Assembly (NCBI GenBank): GCA_963662985.1 | Contig: OY760067.1 | Span: forward strand, 496,001-560,000 | Origin: G963662985 sp963662985 | Lineage (GTDB): Bacteria; Chloroflexota; Anaerolineae; Anaerolineales; UBA11579 | Length of the DNA stretch: 64,000 bases | Direction of reading: 5' to 3' | Part shown: piece after piece, positions 53,501-61,897 of the stretch | Position numbering within the stretch: the first letter of the stretch is position 1 | How the letters are laid out: each line of letters begins with the position of its first letter | Made by a program: the position numbers and the translations under genes | Notes under the pieces: model-generated | Seen by the model: only the letters and a program-made list of their open reading frames with translations | Databases searched by the model: none | Told to the model about the DNA's origin: nothing

Positions 53501-54586
53501 ACGGCGCCCGGGCATAAGGCGGCCAGTGCCTTCATCAATGATGACGACTTTGCCACTTTGCACTAAGTATTCTTTATTCCTTTTAAATAGGAATTGGGCA
53601 CGAAGGGCTTGTTCGAGGAAACCCATGAGGCGGGCTTGTTCGGGAGTGAGATCTTCGGGGCGGTTGGGGTCTTTGAGTGGTTTGCCGATTAGTTCTTCTA
53701 CGTGGGATTCGCCTATTTCAGTGAGGACGACTTGTTTTGATTTTTCATCGACTTCGTAGTCTTCTTCTCGGAGACGTTTGACAATCTTTGCCATTTCTAC
53801 GTAGGTTTCGGTGTCATCATGGGAAGGACCGGAAATAATAAGAGGGGTGCGGGCTTCGTCAATAAGGACGTTATCGACTTCGTCGATGATGGCATAGGCA
53901 TGTCCACGTTGGACACGATCGTCTTTGGAATAGGTCATGTTATCACGAAGATAGTCAAAACCAAATTCGTTGTTGGTACCGTAGGTAATATCGGCGAGGT
54001 AGGCATCTTTGCGAGTGACCATTTCTAATTGATGTTGATCTTCATGGGGGCTTTCTTTGGTGAGATCTACAAGGTAGCCGACTTTGCTACCTTCTGCTCG
54101 AGAAGCCATTTGCAAAACACCGACGGAAAGGCCTAATTTGATAAAAATAGGGGCCATCCAACGCGCATCACGACGTGCGAGATAGTCGTTGACGGTGATA
54201 AGGTGGACGCCTTTGCCGGTGAGGGCGTTAAGATAGATAGGAAGGGTGGCCATGAGGGTTTTACCTTCCCCAGTGAGCATTTCTGCAATGGTGCGGTTAT
54301 GGAGGACAATGCCACCGATGAGTTGAACGTCGTAGTGACGCTTGCCAAGCTCTCTTTTGGAGGCTTCGCGGACTGTGGCAAATGCTTCGACGAGAAGGTC
54401 GTCTAAGGTTTCTCCTTGGGAAAGACGAGATCGAAACTCATCCGTTTTGGCTGTTAGTTGTGCGTCAGTTAGTGCTTCGTATTGTGTTTCTAACGCGTTG
54501 ATCTCATCTACTATATAAGAATATTGACCAATCTTTTTGCTATTTGGATCTCCGCCAAATATTTTTACAATTCGATTAAGTACCAT
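50600..54586 (-). CDS. secA: protein translocase ATPase SecA, enlarged form
   Basis: SecA pushes preproteins through SecYEG. The 1328-residue length is much above the usual 830-950. Walker A is in AEMLTGEGKTL (about 101-111), IIDEVDNVLIDEARTPLI holds the DEAD-type acid (about 233-250), GTGRLMPGRRWSDG is at 353-366, and RIDNQLRGRAARQGDPGSSR closes the motor near 735-754. Two insertions interrupt motor domain 2, one between TTSVENSVMLSNRL (about 508-521) and HQVLNARKHTEESK (about 615-628), the other after DIKLGG (656). The region after the motor is also enlarged. The C-terminus ends QKMQAKTR without the CxCx8CH/C zinc motif. It is single, with a -10 box at 54627. Confidence 0.95.
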   Translation of the reverse strand: MVLNRIVKIFGGDPNSKKIGQYSYIVDEINALETQYEALTDAQLTAKTDEFRSRLSQGETLDDLLVEAFATVREASKRELGKRHYDVQLIGGIVLHNRTIAEMLTGEGKTLMATLPIYLNALTGKGVHLITVNDYLARRDARWMAPIFIKLGLSVGVLQMASRAEGSKVGYLVDLTKESPHEDQHQLEMVTRKDAYLADITYGTNNEFGFDYLRDNMTYSKDDRVQRGHAYAIIDEVDNVLIDEARTPLIISGPSHDDTETYVEMAKIVKRLREEDYEVDEKSKQVVLTEIGESHVEELIGKPLKDPNRPEDLTPEQARLMGFLEQALRAQFLFKRNKEYLVQSGKVVIIDEGTGRLMPGRRWSDGLHQAVEAKENVRVQNENVTYATITIQNYYRMYEKLAGMTGTALTEAEEFSEIYELEVLAIPSRVEFLASRDDAEIKVCTAVDEYNYKYTYYADKDDSEEKPVFWKRKDYPDVVFQTLEAKIRAIMVELIHNHVIGRPVLVGTTSVENSVMLSNRLKAGTIRKLANVLVIREAWMEKFNTVEGRRIPELDSLNVSLDNLNMTEARQLLQKLEIPVSIETDENLARFARACNLPTDNLEPLKDILKGGLQHQVLNARKHTEESKLIAHAGKPGSITIATNMAGRGVDIKLGGEIDEEVITRVNRVLNRLGIDYYELNDDEIAAILRQHTEEEFGINAPAVEEFLTWLDNMDRVKAAGGLHVVGSERHEARRIDNQLRGRAARQGDPGSSRFFLSMEDDLMRIFGGSQVETLMGRMGIDEALPLEMRLVGRVIEQAQTRVEGSNFDVRKHLLEYDDVLNDQRQRIYDQRDVIFDKQDLSENVKEMLAEEISIRVPDAMADEDGSWKLISWLNQIQSSFVVGNAYYPAFSLKVLMDDLVAKDIKTKDAAYDALINIVKNSIAAEKDYFIRSTDEFIDLSLENHEQRLEEKQDTLEVILNGLQYEETRVDSKEFFNNLISDVGLPLKLSNSRQSQLVEDPDSVHEELEEQVESLLTKQTLVRIIGAVERRLDASLDMKANEITTNDWQEIKNIILENVSSLYQNKLERLVGKENEQNTGIVAQKLNEELNKINGEVTPNHLVTLFIQMPQGVVTSFDKTTHRQVKQQTRLFAYTYYAGQFIQDLEEQDLIDKITKHLEGARLATTHAIGLHEWSLAQQLSLSELNELTRTNLANVLEPAVLEQLGDKQLAKLDQEHIPTVITELGRQTITEIYRTLLLQVISRLWVDYLTAMEGLRVSVGLEAYAQRDPLVQYKLKAFQMFSELLTDIRKTIVTNMFQVASRAPSSIIPGSKLEQTAQNQKMQAKTR

Positions 54587-54626
54587 ATAATTTACCCATT
54601 CTTGTTGATTTAAGATTTCGTGGATT

Positions 54627-54632
54627 ATTATA
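54627..54632 (-). promoter_or_regulatory. extended -10 box of secA
   Basis: On the minus strand ATGCTATAAT provides an extended -10 (TG-C-TATAAT), about 40 bp before the secA start. The -35 box is weak. Confidence 0.6.
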
Positions 54633-54699
54633 GCATAATCAAGTTGGGGGACTATAAGAGGAATGAAAGATTTTGATGGGGGGATGAGAAAAGGAGGTC

Positions 54700-54728
54700 T
54701 TGTAATAAATACTTGTTTATGCTACACT
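54700..54728 (+). promoter_or_regulatory. promoter of the rpsF-ssb-rpsR operon
   Basis: TTGTAA (54700-54705) and TACACT (54723-54728) with a 17-bp spacer. Confidence 0.55.
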
Positions 54729-54817
54729 TGATTTCGGCATTTGTAATATATATGTAATGCTTTCCGCTCATTTTTATTGAAAAATGGGCATATCCCAAGG
54801 AAAGGAGTAAATAGACC

Positions 54818-55102
54818 ATGCGTAATTATGAAATTATCTACATCGTGCATCCAGATCTTGACGATGCCGCATTCACAGAAGTGACTGAAAAAGTAAATAA
54901 TTGGATTACAGAAGCAAAAGGTGAAGTTACCAAAGCTGACCATTGGGGCAAGAAACGACTTGCTTACCCAATTAACAAGCAAATTGAAGGTAACTACATG
55001 TATTTGGAAACCGCCATGGACACCGAAGTGTGCCCTTTGCTTGAAGGTAACTTCAAGATGATGGAATCCGTGATGCGCTTCATGATTGTTGTAAAAGAAT
55101 AA
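54818..55102 (+). CDS. rpsF: 30S ribosomal protein bS6
   Basis: A 94-residue protein of the 30S platform, pairing with bS18. MRNYEIIYIVHPDLDD, WGKKRLAYPINKQ and MESVMRFMIVVKE are typical. The start follows AAAGGAGTAAATAGACC. First gene of the conserved rpsF-ssb-rpsR operon, ahead of ssb by 29 bp. Autogenous regulation by S6:S18 is common but no matching leader structure was recognised. Confidence 0.95.
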   Translation: MRNYEIIYIVHPDLDDAAFTEVTEKVNNWITEAKGEVTKADHWGKKRLAYPINKQIEGNYMYLETAMDTEVCPLLEGNFKMMESVMRFMIVVKE

Positions 55103-55131
55103 TAAAGTAGAACAGGTATAGGGAAAAGTCA

Positions 55132-55551
55132 ATGAGTAGAGGTTTAAATAAAGTCATGATCATTGGTGACTTGGGACGAGATCCTGAAATGAAGTATACA
55201 TCTTCTGGAAAGTCCATCACCACCTTTAGCGTCGCAACGAATCGTTCATGGGTCACGTCATCTGGTGAAAGAAAGACAGAAACTGAATGGTTCCGCGTTG
55301 TTGCTTGGGGAAGCCTCGCAGAAATTTGCTACAAACATCTTTCAAAAAGTCAAAAAGTGTATATTGAAGGACGACTTCAAACACATTCATGGGAAGATGA
55401 AAACAACAATAAACATAGCAATGTGGAAATTGTGGCAAAAGAGATGATCATTTTGAACCGAAAAGACCGAAACTCTAACGATGACAATTCCTATGACGAC
55501 GATGATATAGATGACATGGATTTCTACGAGGACGATGAATACGATTATTAA
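55132..55551 (+). CDS. ssb: single-stranded DNA-binding protein
   Basis: A 139-residue OB-fold protein. LNKVMIIGDLGRDPEMKYT, TTFSVATNRSW and EWFRVVAWGSLAEICYKHL are the SSB core, and the C-terminal third is a flexible acidic tail. Unlike most bacterial SSBs, the tail ends ...YEDDEYDY rather than in DDDIPF, so the usual terminal Pro-Phe tip is missing. Tyr takes the place of the terminal Phe. It binds ssDNA in replication and repair. Placement between rpsF and rpsR is conserved. Confidence 0.95.
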   Translation: MSRGLNKVMIIGDLGRDPEMKYTSSGKSITTFSVATNRSWVTSSGERKTETEWFRVVAWGSLAEICYKHLSKSQKVYIEGRLQTHSWEDENNNKHSNVEIVAKEMIILNRKDRNSNDDNSYDDDDIDDMDFYEDDEYDY

Positions 55552-55595
55552 ATCGATAAACATGCTGAGTAGAGGTTCTTATAGGAGTAAATAAA

Positions 55596-55865
55596 ATGTC
55601 AGAAGAAAGAAGACCACGTCGACGATCTAACAATAGAAATAATTTCTATTCTCGTCCTAAGGTTTGTAAGTTTTGTGGTGACAAGAGCTTGGTAATTGAT
55701 TACAAAGACGTGTCCCTACTCAAAGGTTACGTGACCGAAGATGGTAAGATCCGACCACGACGCCAAACAGGCACATGTGCAAAACATCAACGCAAAGTTG
55801 CAGTTGCTGTGAAACGTGCACGCCATATCGCATTTTTGCCTTACACCGGCGACCAAATGAGATAA
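55596..55865 (+). CDS. rpsR: 30S ribosomal protein bS18 (zinc-type)
   Basis: An 89-residue protein with a long Arg-rich N-terminus. It retains C-x2-C (Cys24 and Cys27, in VCKFCGDK) and C-x2-H (Cys61 and His64, in TCAKHQRK), so it is the zinc-binding variant of S18. IDYKDVSLLKGYVTEDG and GKIRPRRQTGTC are family sequences. RBS GGAGTAAATAA. Last gene of the operon, before a terminator. Confidence 0.95.
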   Translation: MSEERRPRRRSNNRNNFYSRPKVCKFCGDKSLVIDYKDVSLLKGYVTEDGKIRPRRQTGTCAKHQRKVAVAVKRARHIAFLPYTGDQMR

Positions 55866-55886
55866 CCCTTTTTTGAAATTTCAACA

Positions 55887-55918
55887 CAGGGCATAGAGTA
55901 CTATGCCCTGAATTTTTA
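55887..55918 (+). terminator. terminator of the rpsF-ssb-rpsR operon
   Basis: CAGGGCATAG (55887-55896) pairs perfectly with CTATGCCCTG (55901-55910) around AGTA, followed by AATTTTTAT. It ends before the parvulin start. Confidence 0.85.
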
Positions 55919-55934
55919 TCAGAAGGTACTAAAG

Positions 55935-57212
55935 ATGGCAAAAGAAAATAATAAAAATTTACATAATAAAAAACATATTGCCAAACGCAAACACGAAGAA
56001 AAAATGATCAAAACCATGCGGACTATTGGAATTGTTGTGGCAGCTGTTGTTGTGGCAACCGTTTTGTTTGGTTTGGTGTATAACTTTTTGGTGGTTCCAC
56101 CACAAGCAGTGGCTGTGGTGAATGGCGAAAAGATCACAACTGAGCAATTCCAAGCGAAAGCAAAATATGCTCGTTTTAATATCGTGAATCAATATGATCA
56201 AGCGTATCAAATGTATCAATTTATGGGGCAATATGCTCCTGATTATGCATCTCAATATCTTTATCAAATGTATCAACTTTATTATTCAATGCAAACGATT
56301 GGTACATCAAGTTATCAAGCAATCATTGATGATGTGATGACCAGACAAAAAGCAGTTGAAATGGGTATGACCGTTACTGAAGATGAAATTGATGCAAAGA
56401 TTCAAGAGCTTTTGAATTATTATCCAGATGGTGCTCCTGTTGTGAGCGATGCAACACTTGTTCCTACTTCCACATACTCTCCTTTGCAATTGACAATGGT
56501 TACCCCCATTCCTGAAATGGAAGTTCTTCCTACGGAAACAGCAGTTGAAGAAACCGCAAGTGAAGAGGTTACTCCCACTGCAGTGCCCACTGAATATACA
56601 CAAGACCTTTATGAATCTAATTACGATACTTTGATGGCAAATGTTCGCTCACAAGCTGGCCTTTCTGAAGAAATGTTCCGCTATTTGGTTGAACTTGATC
56701 TTTATGTTGATAAAGTGAAAGCTACTTATACCGAAGAAGTTGGCAACCCCACTGAAGAAGTTGTGTGGGCAAAACACATTTTGGTTGAGACAGAAGCCGA
56801 AGCTTTGGCTCTTTTGGATCAATTGGATGAAGGCGCAGCATGGGACGATTTGGCTTTGGCAAACAGCTTGGACACCTCCAATAACACTACTGGTGGCGAT
56901 TTGGGCTGGTTCACTAAAGACGAAATGGTGGCAGAATTTGCGGATGCAGCTTTTGCAGGCAATATCGGCGATATTGTTGGCCCCGTACAAACCAACTATG
57001 GCTATCATTTGATTATGATTGTTGGGCATGAAGATCGCGCAATGGATGCTAATGGTATTCAAAACTTGATTGATGAAAAATACTATGCAGATGTCGCTGA
57101 ATGGGAAAACGCTTCTACTATCGAAATGATGGATAACTACGTAAACCGCACCCCCAATTCTCCTACTATCCCAGCAACCAAATTAGCCCCACTTTCTAAC
57201 CTCGGAATTTAG
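55935..57212 (+). CDS. membrane-anchored parvulin-type peptidyl-prolyl isomerase
   Basis: A 425-residue foldase. A Lys-rich cytoplasmic start is followed by one membrane helix (about residues 32-52), a SurA_N-like helical region (VAVVNGEKITTEQF, YDQAYQMYQF), a Thr/Glu-rich linker (TETAVEETASEEVTPTAVPT), and a PpiC domain: EEVVWAKHILVETEAEAL, NTTGGDLGWFTKDEMV and GPVQTNYGYHLIMIVG. It helps proteins fold on the outside of the membrane (PrsA/SurA-like). The linker is unusual in length and composition. Start follows AGAAGGTACTAAAG. A terminator follows. Confidence 0.9.
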   Translation: MAKENNKNLHNKKHIAKRKHEEKMIKTMRTIGIVVAAVVVATVLFGLVYNFLVVPPQAVAVVNGEKITTEQFQAKAKYARFNIVNQYDQAYQMYQFMGQYAPDYASQYLYQMYQLYYSMQTIGTSSYQAIIDDVMTRQKAVEMGMTVTEDEIDAKIQELLNYYPDGAPVVSDATLVPTSTYSPLQLTMVTPIPEMEVLPTETAVEETASEEVTPTAVPTEYTQDLYESNYDTLMANVRSQAGLSEEMFRYLVELDLYVDKVKATYTEEVGNPTEEVVWAKHILVETEAEALALLDQLDEGAAWDDLALANSLDTSNNTTGGDLGWFTKDEMVAEFADAAFAGNIGDIVGPVQTNYGYHLIMIVGHEDRAMDANGIQNLIDEKYYADVAEWENASTIEMMDNYVNRTPNSPTIPATKLAPLSNLGI

Positions 57213-57233
57213 TCCGATTTACGAAAAAATAAA

Positions 57234-57265
57234 AAGAGGATAGTTTTGAACTATCCTCTTTTTTT
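57234..57265. terminator. terminator between parvulin gene and smc
   Basis: AAGAGGATAGTT (57234-57245) pairs with AACTATCCTCTT (57249-57260), followed by T-run. It can serve both converging genes. Confidence 0.9.
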
Positions 57266-57280
57266 GTTGTTTTAATTCGC

Positions 57281-60200
57281 TTAATCCGCAGAAGAGTATC
57301 GATCGTCGACTTCTTCTAAACGCAAGCTAATGGACTTGGAGGTTGAATCACGGCCCATGGTGATACCATAAATAATCTCAGCGGCTTGGACGGTGTTTCG
57401 GTTGTGGGTGATGACAACAAATTGAGTGTCTTTGGCAAGTTCAATGAGTGCGTCGCGGAAACGACCGACATTGGCTTCATCTAACATTGCGTCCACTTCG
57501 TCCATGACACAGAAAGGAGTGGGGGATGCTTTGAGCAAGGAGAAAATGAGCGCGGCTGCGGTGAGACTGCGTTCGCCACCGGAGAGCAATGCAAGACCTT
57601 GTTTGCGCTTGCCGGGGAGACGGGTTTCGATGTCGATGCCAGCGTTGGAGATGTCTTCTATGTTGGTGAGGATGAGATGCCCTGCCCCACCGCCAAAGAG
57701 TTTGGTGAAAAATTCTTTGAAAAAGCCATTGACTCTCTCGAAGGTTTCGGTGAATTCTTTTTGCATGAGTTCGTCGAGTTCGGAGATGACTTCTCTGATA
57801 TCGGTTTCGGCTTTGTGAAGATCTTCTGATTGGGTGGTGAGGAATTCAAAACGATCACGTACTTCATCGTATTCTTCTTGGGCTTCAGGATTGATGGAGC
57901 CCATACGTCGGAGTTGGGAGCGCAAATTTTTGAGCAGTTTTTCGATGTCATCTGAAATTTCTTGGATGACGGGTAAGGTTTCGATCATGCCGTCTAATGG
58001 AAGAGTGGTTTGCCCTTCTATGGAATCATCGTAGTCAAAGGAGACAAGGCCAAAATCATCTTCAATTCGTTCTCGGAGCAATTTGAGAGATTCTTGTTGG
58101 CGAGTGAATGCCATTTGGGCTTGATTGTAATGACGTTCGGCGATGTTTAATTTTGAGCGCGCATTGGTTTCGTTCTCTTGAACAATTTCTAATTCTTTTT
58201 CAAGCTCTTGGAGGCGGGTTTCTGTGGGAGTGATCTTGTCTCGCAGACTTTGGATATGAGATTCAACGTCGCCTTCTGAAGATTTGAGGGTATTCATTTC
58301 AGTGACAAGATTTTCGATGGTTTGTTTGGCCGCTTGGGTACGTTGTTGGTTTTCTTCTATTTGTGTTTGAAGCTCTTGTTGTGCTTGTTTGGCATCGTTG
58401 AGCTTAGATTCTGCATTTCCGAGAGTTTCTTTGTTGACGGCGGAACGAGTTTCCCAATGATTGAGCTCAGAGCGAATCTCGTTGATAGTGATGCCAGAAA
58501 GATCTTGTTTTTTGAGGCGGATGGCTTCTTGTTTTTCTTGTAATAATTGATCAATTTCGATGAGACGCTGTTGCCCAGATTTGACTGTGTCAACTGCTTT
58601 GAGAATCTCTTTTTCGACTTCGTCGAGACGTTTGGTTTGCCATTTTTCTTGGCGCTGCAATTGTTCTTGATCGAGTATGATGCGGCGTTCTTTATTGCCA
58701 GCTTCGTCCATTTCGTTTTTGAGAGATTTGGCGACATCCTCTAATTCTTCTTTACGAAGATCTAATTCTTCAATACGCTCTTGAAGTGATTCTATTTGCT
58801 GCTCAAGATCGGTGAAGTCCTTTTCTAGTTTGTCAAGAATGTCTTTGAGTTCTCGTTTTTCTCGGACGCGAGAAATGGTGCCTTTATTGGTGCTGGTGTT
58901 GACGGATACAATTCCGTCCGCTCGGAAAATCTCACCTTGTAAGGTGACAATATCTATATTAGCTTGATTGGCTTTGGTGCGCAATTGAAGTGCTGTTTTG
59001 CGATCTTCAACTATGAGGACACTGCCGAGAAGCAAGGTGATGACGGCGTCATATTCACTAGAAGTTTTGATAAGATCGTCCGCGTAGCCTTCAATACCTT
59101 GACCAGAAAGAGAGGTGTCTTTCTTTTTGCGAGGATTAACATTGGTGGGCAACAAAACTGCTTGAGTAGGTTTATTTTCCAAAAGACGGAGGGCATTTTC
59201 AATTTCTGAGTCTCCATCAATTAAGACGGCATCTACATATTGGCCAAGAACAGCAGTGATGGCAGTTTCGTATTTGGAGGGAACATCTAGGTGACTGCTG
59301 AGGGCGCCCTTGGTTTTGGTGAGTTGATTTTTGCGGGCGGCATCGAGAAGCAATTTGGCGCCGGAAGTAAAACCGGTGAGGGATTGATCTGCTTGTTCGA
59401 GGACGTTTAACTCGGCTTTGGTTTTGGCTATCTCGGTTTCGAGCTCACGAGATTTTTTACGAAGCCCTTTTTGCAATTGTTCTTCTTGTGCAAAATCCTG
59501 GTCGACTTGTTTGATATCTGCTTTGTTGGCTTCAATCTTGCTGCGACTGGCTTCTTTTTCTGCTTGTGCTTCCATGATGCGATCTTCAATATCCATCATT
59601 TGTTCTGCCAAGTTAGCGATCTCTGTTTTGAGCTCGGATTGGGTTTGTTGGTTGCGTTTGACTGCCCCTTCTAATTCTTCTTGACGGGTGCGAATCTCAA
59701 TTTGTTCATTGGAGAGACGATCAATCTCTTTTTGAAGGGTTTCAATCTCTTTTTCAATGGTGCGGCGTTGTTCAAAACGTTGATCGAGTTCTTTTTTCTT
59801 TTCAGAAACCACATTGAGGGCTTCTTGATATTCTTGTTGGAGTTGATCTTTGGCAGCGAGAGCAACTTTGACGCGATCTTCGCGAAGGTTGCTTTCTTCT
59901 AAGAATTTTTCTTTTTCAAGGTTCAATTCATCTAAACGTTCTTTGAGGGATCGTTCGCGTTCTAAGGAAACAGCCAGTTGGCGGTTAGTGGTTTCTCTTT
60001 CACTTTGGACGTTTGAGAGCTCGACCCGATGTTGGTTGAGCAAGGCTCGTAGATTTTTGACTTCTTCACGAGTGAAGTTGAGACGGGTAACATATTGCTC
60101 TTGATCTTCCCGAACAACTTTGAGGTTTTGGTCTTGCTTTTCAGCGATTGCACGTACTTCTTTGAGCTCTCGTTGGGCTTTGTGCCAATGGTAGCCGTAC

Positions 60201-60892
60201 CATTCGCGCATAATCTCACGGAGATCGTTGCGGACAATGTAATATTGTTCGGCGCGTTTGGCTTGGCGTTGCAAGCTGTTGAGGCGAGGTTTGAGCTCTG
60301 CGAGAATGTCTTCAACACGTTCGAGGTTGCGTTTGGTGGTGTCTAGGCGGCGCAAAGAATGTGATTTGCGACTGCGATAAAGACCAATGCCAGCGGCTTC
60401 TTCAAAAAGCTTGCGACGTTCGTCGGCACGGAGAGAGAGGGCGGAGTCAATCAGCCCTTGGCCAATGACGGTGTAAGTGCGCTCAGAAAGACCTGAACGG
60501 CCTAATAATTCGTTGAGGTCACGAAGGCGAACTTTTTGTTTGTTGATAAAATATTCGTTTTGTCCATCACGCAAAGCGCGACGGGTGATGGTGACTTCAG
60601 AGAAGTCAATCGGCAACCAACCATCGGAGTTGTCAAAGGTGATGGTGGCAGTTGCCATGCCTGAGGGAGGACGAATCTCTGACCCGGAAAAGATCATGTC
60701 ATCTGTCTTTTTGGCACGCAGGAGGCTATAGGTTTGCTCGCCTAATACCCAACGAATGGCGTCGGCAACATTCGACTTGCCAGAGCCATTTGGTCCGACG
60801 ATGGCTGTGATGCGGTCTGAGAATTCGAATCTAGTGGGACTTGCAAATGTTTTAAATCCATTTAATTCGACTGAAATTAATCGTTGAATCAT
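57281..60892 (-). CDS. smc: chromosome segregation ATPase SMC
   Basis: A 1203-residue condensin ATPase. The N-terminal head has Walker A VGPNGSGKSN (about 32-41). A first coiled coil of several hundred residues is followed by the hinge (SLTGFTSGAKLLLDAARKN, YETAITAVLGQYVDAVLIDG), then a second coiled coil. The C-terminal head has the signature LLSGGERSLTAAALIFSLL and Walker B FCVMDEVDAMLDEANV. Length is typical. ScpA/ScpB genes are not in the window. The next gene downstream on the genome is rnc, which is upstream in transcription, 21 bp away, so smc is probably co-transcribed with it. Confidence 0.97.
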   Translation of the reverse strand: MIQRLISVELNGFKTFASPTRFEFSDRITAIVGPNGSGKSNVADAIRWVLGEQTYSLLRAKKTDDMIFSGSEIRPPSGMATATITFDNSDGWLPIDFSEVTITRRALRDGQNEYFINKQKVRLRDLNELLGRSGLSERTYTVIGQGLIDSALSLRADERRKLFEEAAGIGLYRSRKSHSLRRLDTTKRNLERVEDILAELKPRLNSLQRQAKRAEQYYIVRNDLREIMREWYGYHWHKAQRELKEVRAIAEKQDQNLKVVREDQEQYVTRLNFTREEVKNLRALLNQHRVELSNVQSERETTNRQLAVSLERERSLKERLDELNLEKEKFLEESNLREDRVKVALAAKDQLQQEYQEALNVVSEKKKELDQRFEQRRTIEKEIETLQKEIDRLSNEQIEIRTRQEELEGAVKRNQQTQSELKTEIANLAEQMMDIEDRIMEAQAEKEASRSKIEANKADIKQVDQDFAQEEQLQKGLRKKSRELETEIAKTKAELNVLEQADQSLTGFTSGAKLLLDAARKNQLTKTKGALSSHLDVPSKYETAITAVLGQYVDAVLIDGDSEIENALRLLENKPTQAVLLPTNVNPRKKKDTSLSGQGIEGYADDLIKTSSEYDAVITLLLGSVLIVEDRKTALQLRTKANQANIDIVTLQGEIFRADGIVSVNTSTNKGTISRVREKRELKDILDKLEKDFTDLEQQIESLQERIEELDLRKEELEDVAKSLKNEMDEAGNKERRIILDQEQLQRQEKWQTKRLDEVEKEILKAVDTVKSGQQRLIEIDQLLQEKQEAIRLKKQDLSGITINEIRSELNHWETRSAVNKETLGNAESKLNDAKQAQQELQTQIEENQQRTQAAKQTIENLVTEMNTLKSSEGDVESHIQSLRDKITPTETRLQELEKELEIVQENETNARSKLNIAERHYNQAQMAFTRQQESLKLLRERIEDDFGLVSFDYDDSIEGQTTLPLDGMIETLPVIQEISDDIEKLLKNLRSQLRRMGSINPEAQEEYDEVRDRFEFLTTQSEDLHKAETDIREVISELDELMQKEFTETFERVNGFFKEFFTKLFGGGAGHLILTNIEDISNAGIDIETRLPGKRKQGLALLSGGERSLTAAALIFSLLKASPTPFCVMDEVDAMLDEANVGRFRDALIELAKDTQFVVITHNRNTVQAAEIIYGITMGRDSTSKSISLRLEEVDDRYSSAD

Positions 60893-60913
60893 ATAAATTT
60901 ACTATTCTTTCTG

Positions 60914-61627
60914 TTAGCTAAAAATTTTTTCAAGGGCGTCGCGGGCAGCGTCTTTCCCCGCGTGTTGTTTGCTGCGACCTGTACCTGTACCATAAATACG
61001 TTTGTTGATGATGACATTGATGGTGAAGGTTTTTTGATGATCGGGACCAACTTCGTCTAAGATCTCATAACGAGGGGTGCCAAGACCATTGCTTTGTGCC
61101 CATTCTTGCAAGAGACTTTTGGGGTCTTTGTCAAAATGCCCAGCGATGATGTTTTCTGCGGCGGGGGCTAGCATGGGGTTGATAAACTCTTGGACGGCTT
61201 CAATGCCTGCATCTAAGACAAGCGCGCCAACAATGGCTTCAAAACCAGCACAGAGCATGGCATCGCGATCTCTGCCACCATTTTCATCTTCTCCATGACC
61301 TAGTAAAAGAGCAGCGCCTAGGTCAATTTCTCGCGCAAATTCGGCAAGCATTTCTGTGCGTACGAGGGCTGCGCGAAGGCGGGTGAGGCCACCTTCATTA
61401 AAATCTGGAAAGTGATTGTAGAGCCAACGCCCGACAATAAAATCTAAGACTGCATCTCCCAAAAACTCAAGACGTTCGTTATCCTCTATAGCATTTGGGT
61501 TCTCGTTTAAATAAGAACGATGGGTGAGTGCTCTGCTAAGTAATGAAAAGTCTGTGAAGGGTAGATTTAAACGTTTGGAAAATTCTCGAGGTGATTCCTC
61601 GGGAGTCAACACTTGATGTTGGTTCAT
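60914..61627 (-). CDS. rnc: ribonuclease III
   Basis: A 237-residue enzyme cutting double-stranded RNA. The start ATG at 61627 has CGGAGGTCGGA in front, so an in-frame start 10 codons upstream is less likely. The catalytic signature is NERLEFLGDAVL (about residues 50-61) and the metal ligands are in DAMLCAGFEAIVGAL. The C-terminal dsRNA-binding domain includes PKSLLQEWAQSNGLG and GRSKQHAGKDAARDAL. It lies in the conserved rnc-smc order. Confidence 0.97.
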   Translation of the reverse strand: MNQHQVLTPEESPREFSKRLNLPFTDFSLLSRALTHRSYLNENPNAIEDNERLEFLGDAVLDFIVGRWLYNHFPDFNEGGLTRLRAALVRTEMLAEFAREIDLGAALLLGHGEDENGGRDRDAMLCAGFEAIVGALVLDAGIEAVQEFINPMLAPAAENIIAGHFDKDPKSLLQEWAQSNGLGTPRYEILDEVGPDHQKTFTINVIINKRIYGTGTGRSKQHAGKDAARDALEKIFS

Positions 61628-61877
61628 TCCGACCTCCGAGAACTCAGGGAACGCCAATCACCCATGTTCTCAGGCATAGAGTCATTTGCATTCCATCAGT
61701 TCTAAAAAATTTGTAAAGAGTTGTAGAGTTATTGTACCCTATTCTAGGATGAAAGGCAATTTTTCATGTTCTGTGAAAAAAGAGGTTTTTCGAAAGGAAA
61801 TTTTGAAATTTTTATCAATTTTTTGTCTATTTTTTAGAGAAGAAGTTTCAAAAATTTGGCACAAAGCGCTTCTCTGG

Positions 61878-61883
61878 TATAAT
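61878..61883 (+). promoter_or_regulatory. extended -10 box of ftsY-prfB
   Basis: TGG-TATAAT, with a weak TTTGGC -35 at 61856-61861 (16-bp spacer). Transcription would begin around 61890, within about 8 bp of the start of ftsY, leaving little or no leader. Confidence 0.65.
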
Positions 61884-61897
61884 ATTTACTTGTGACT

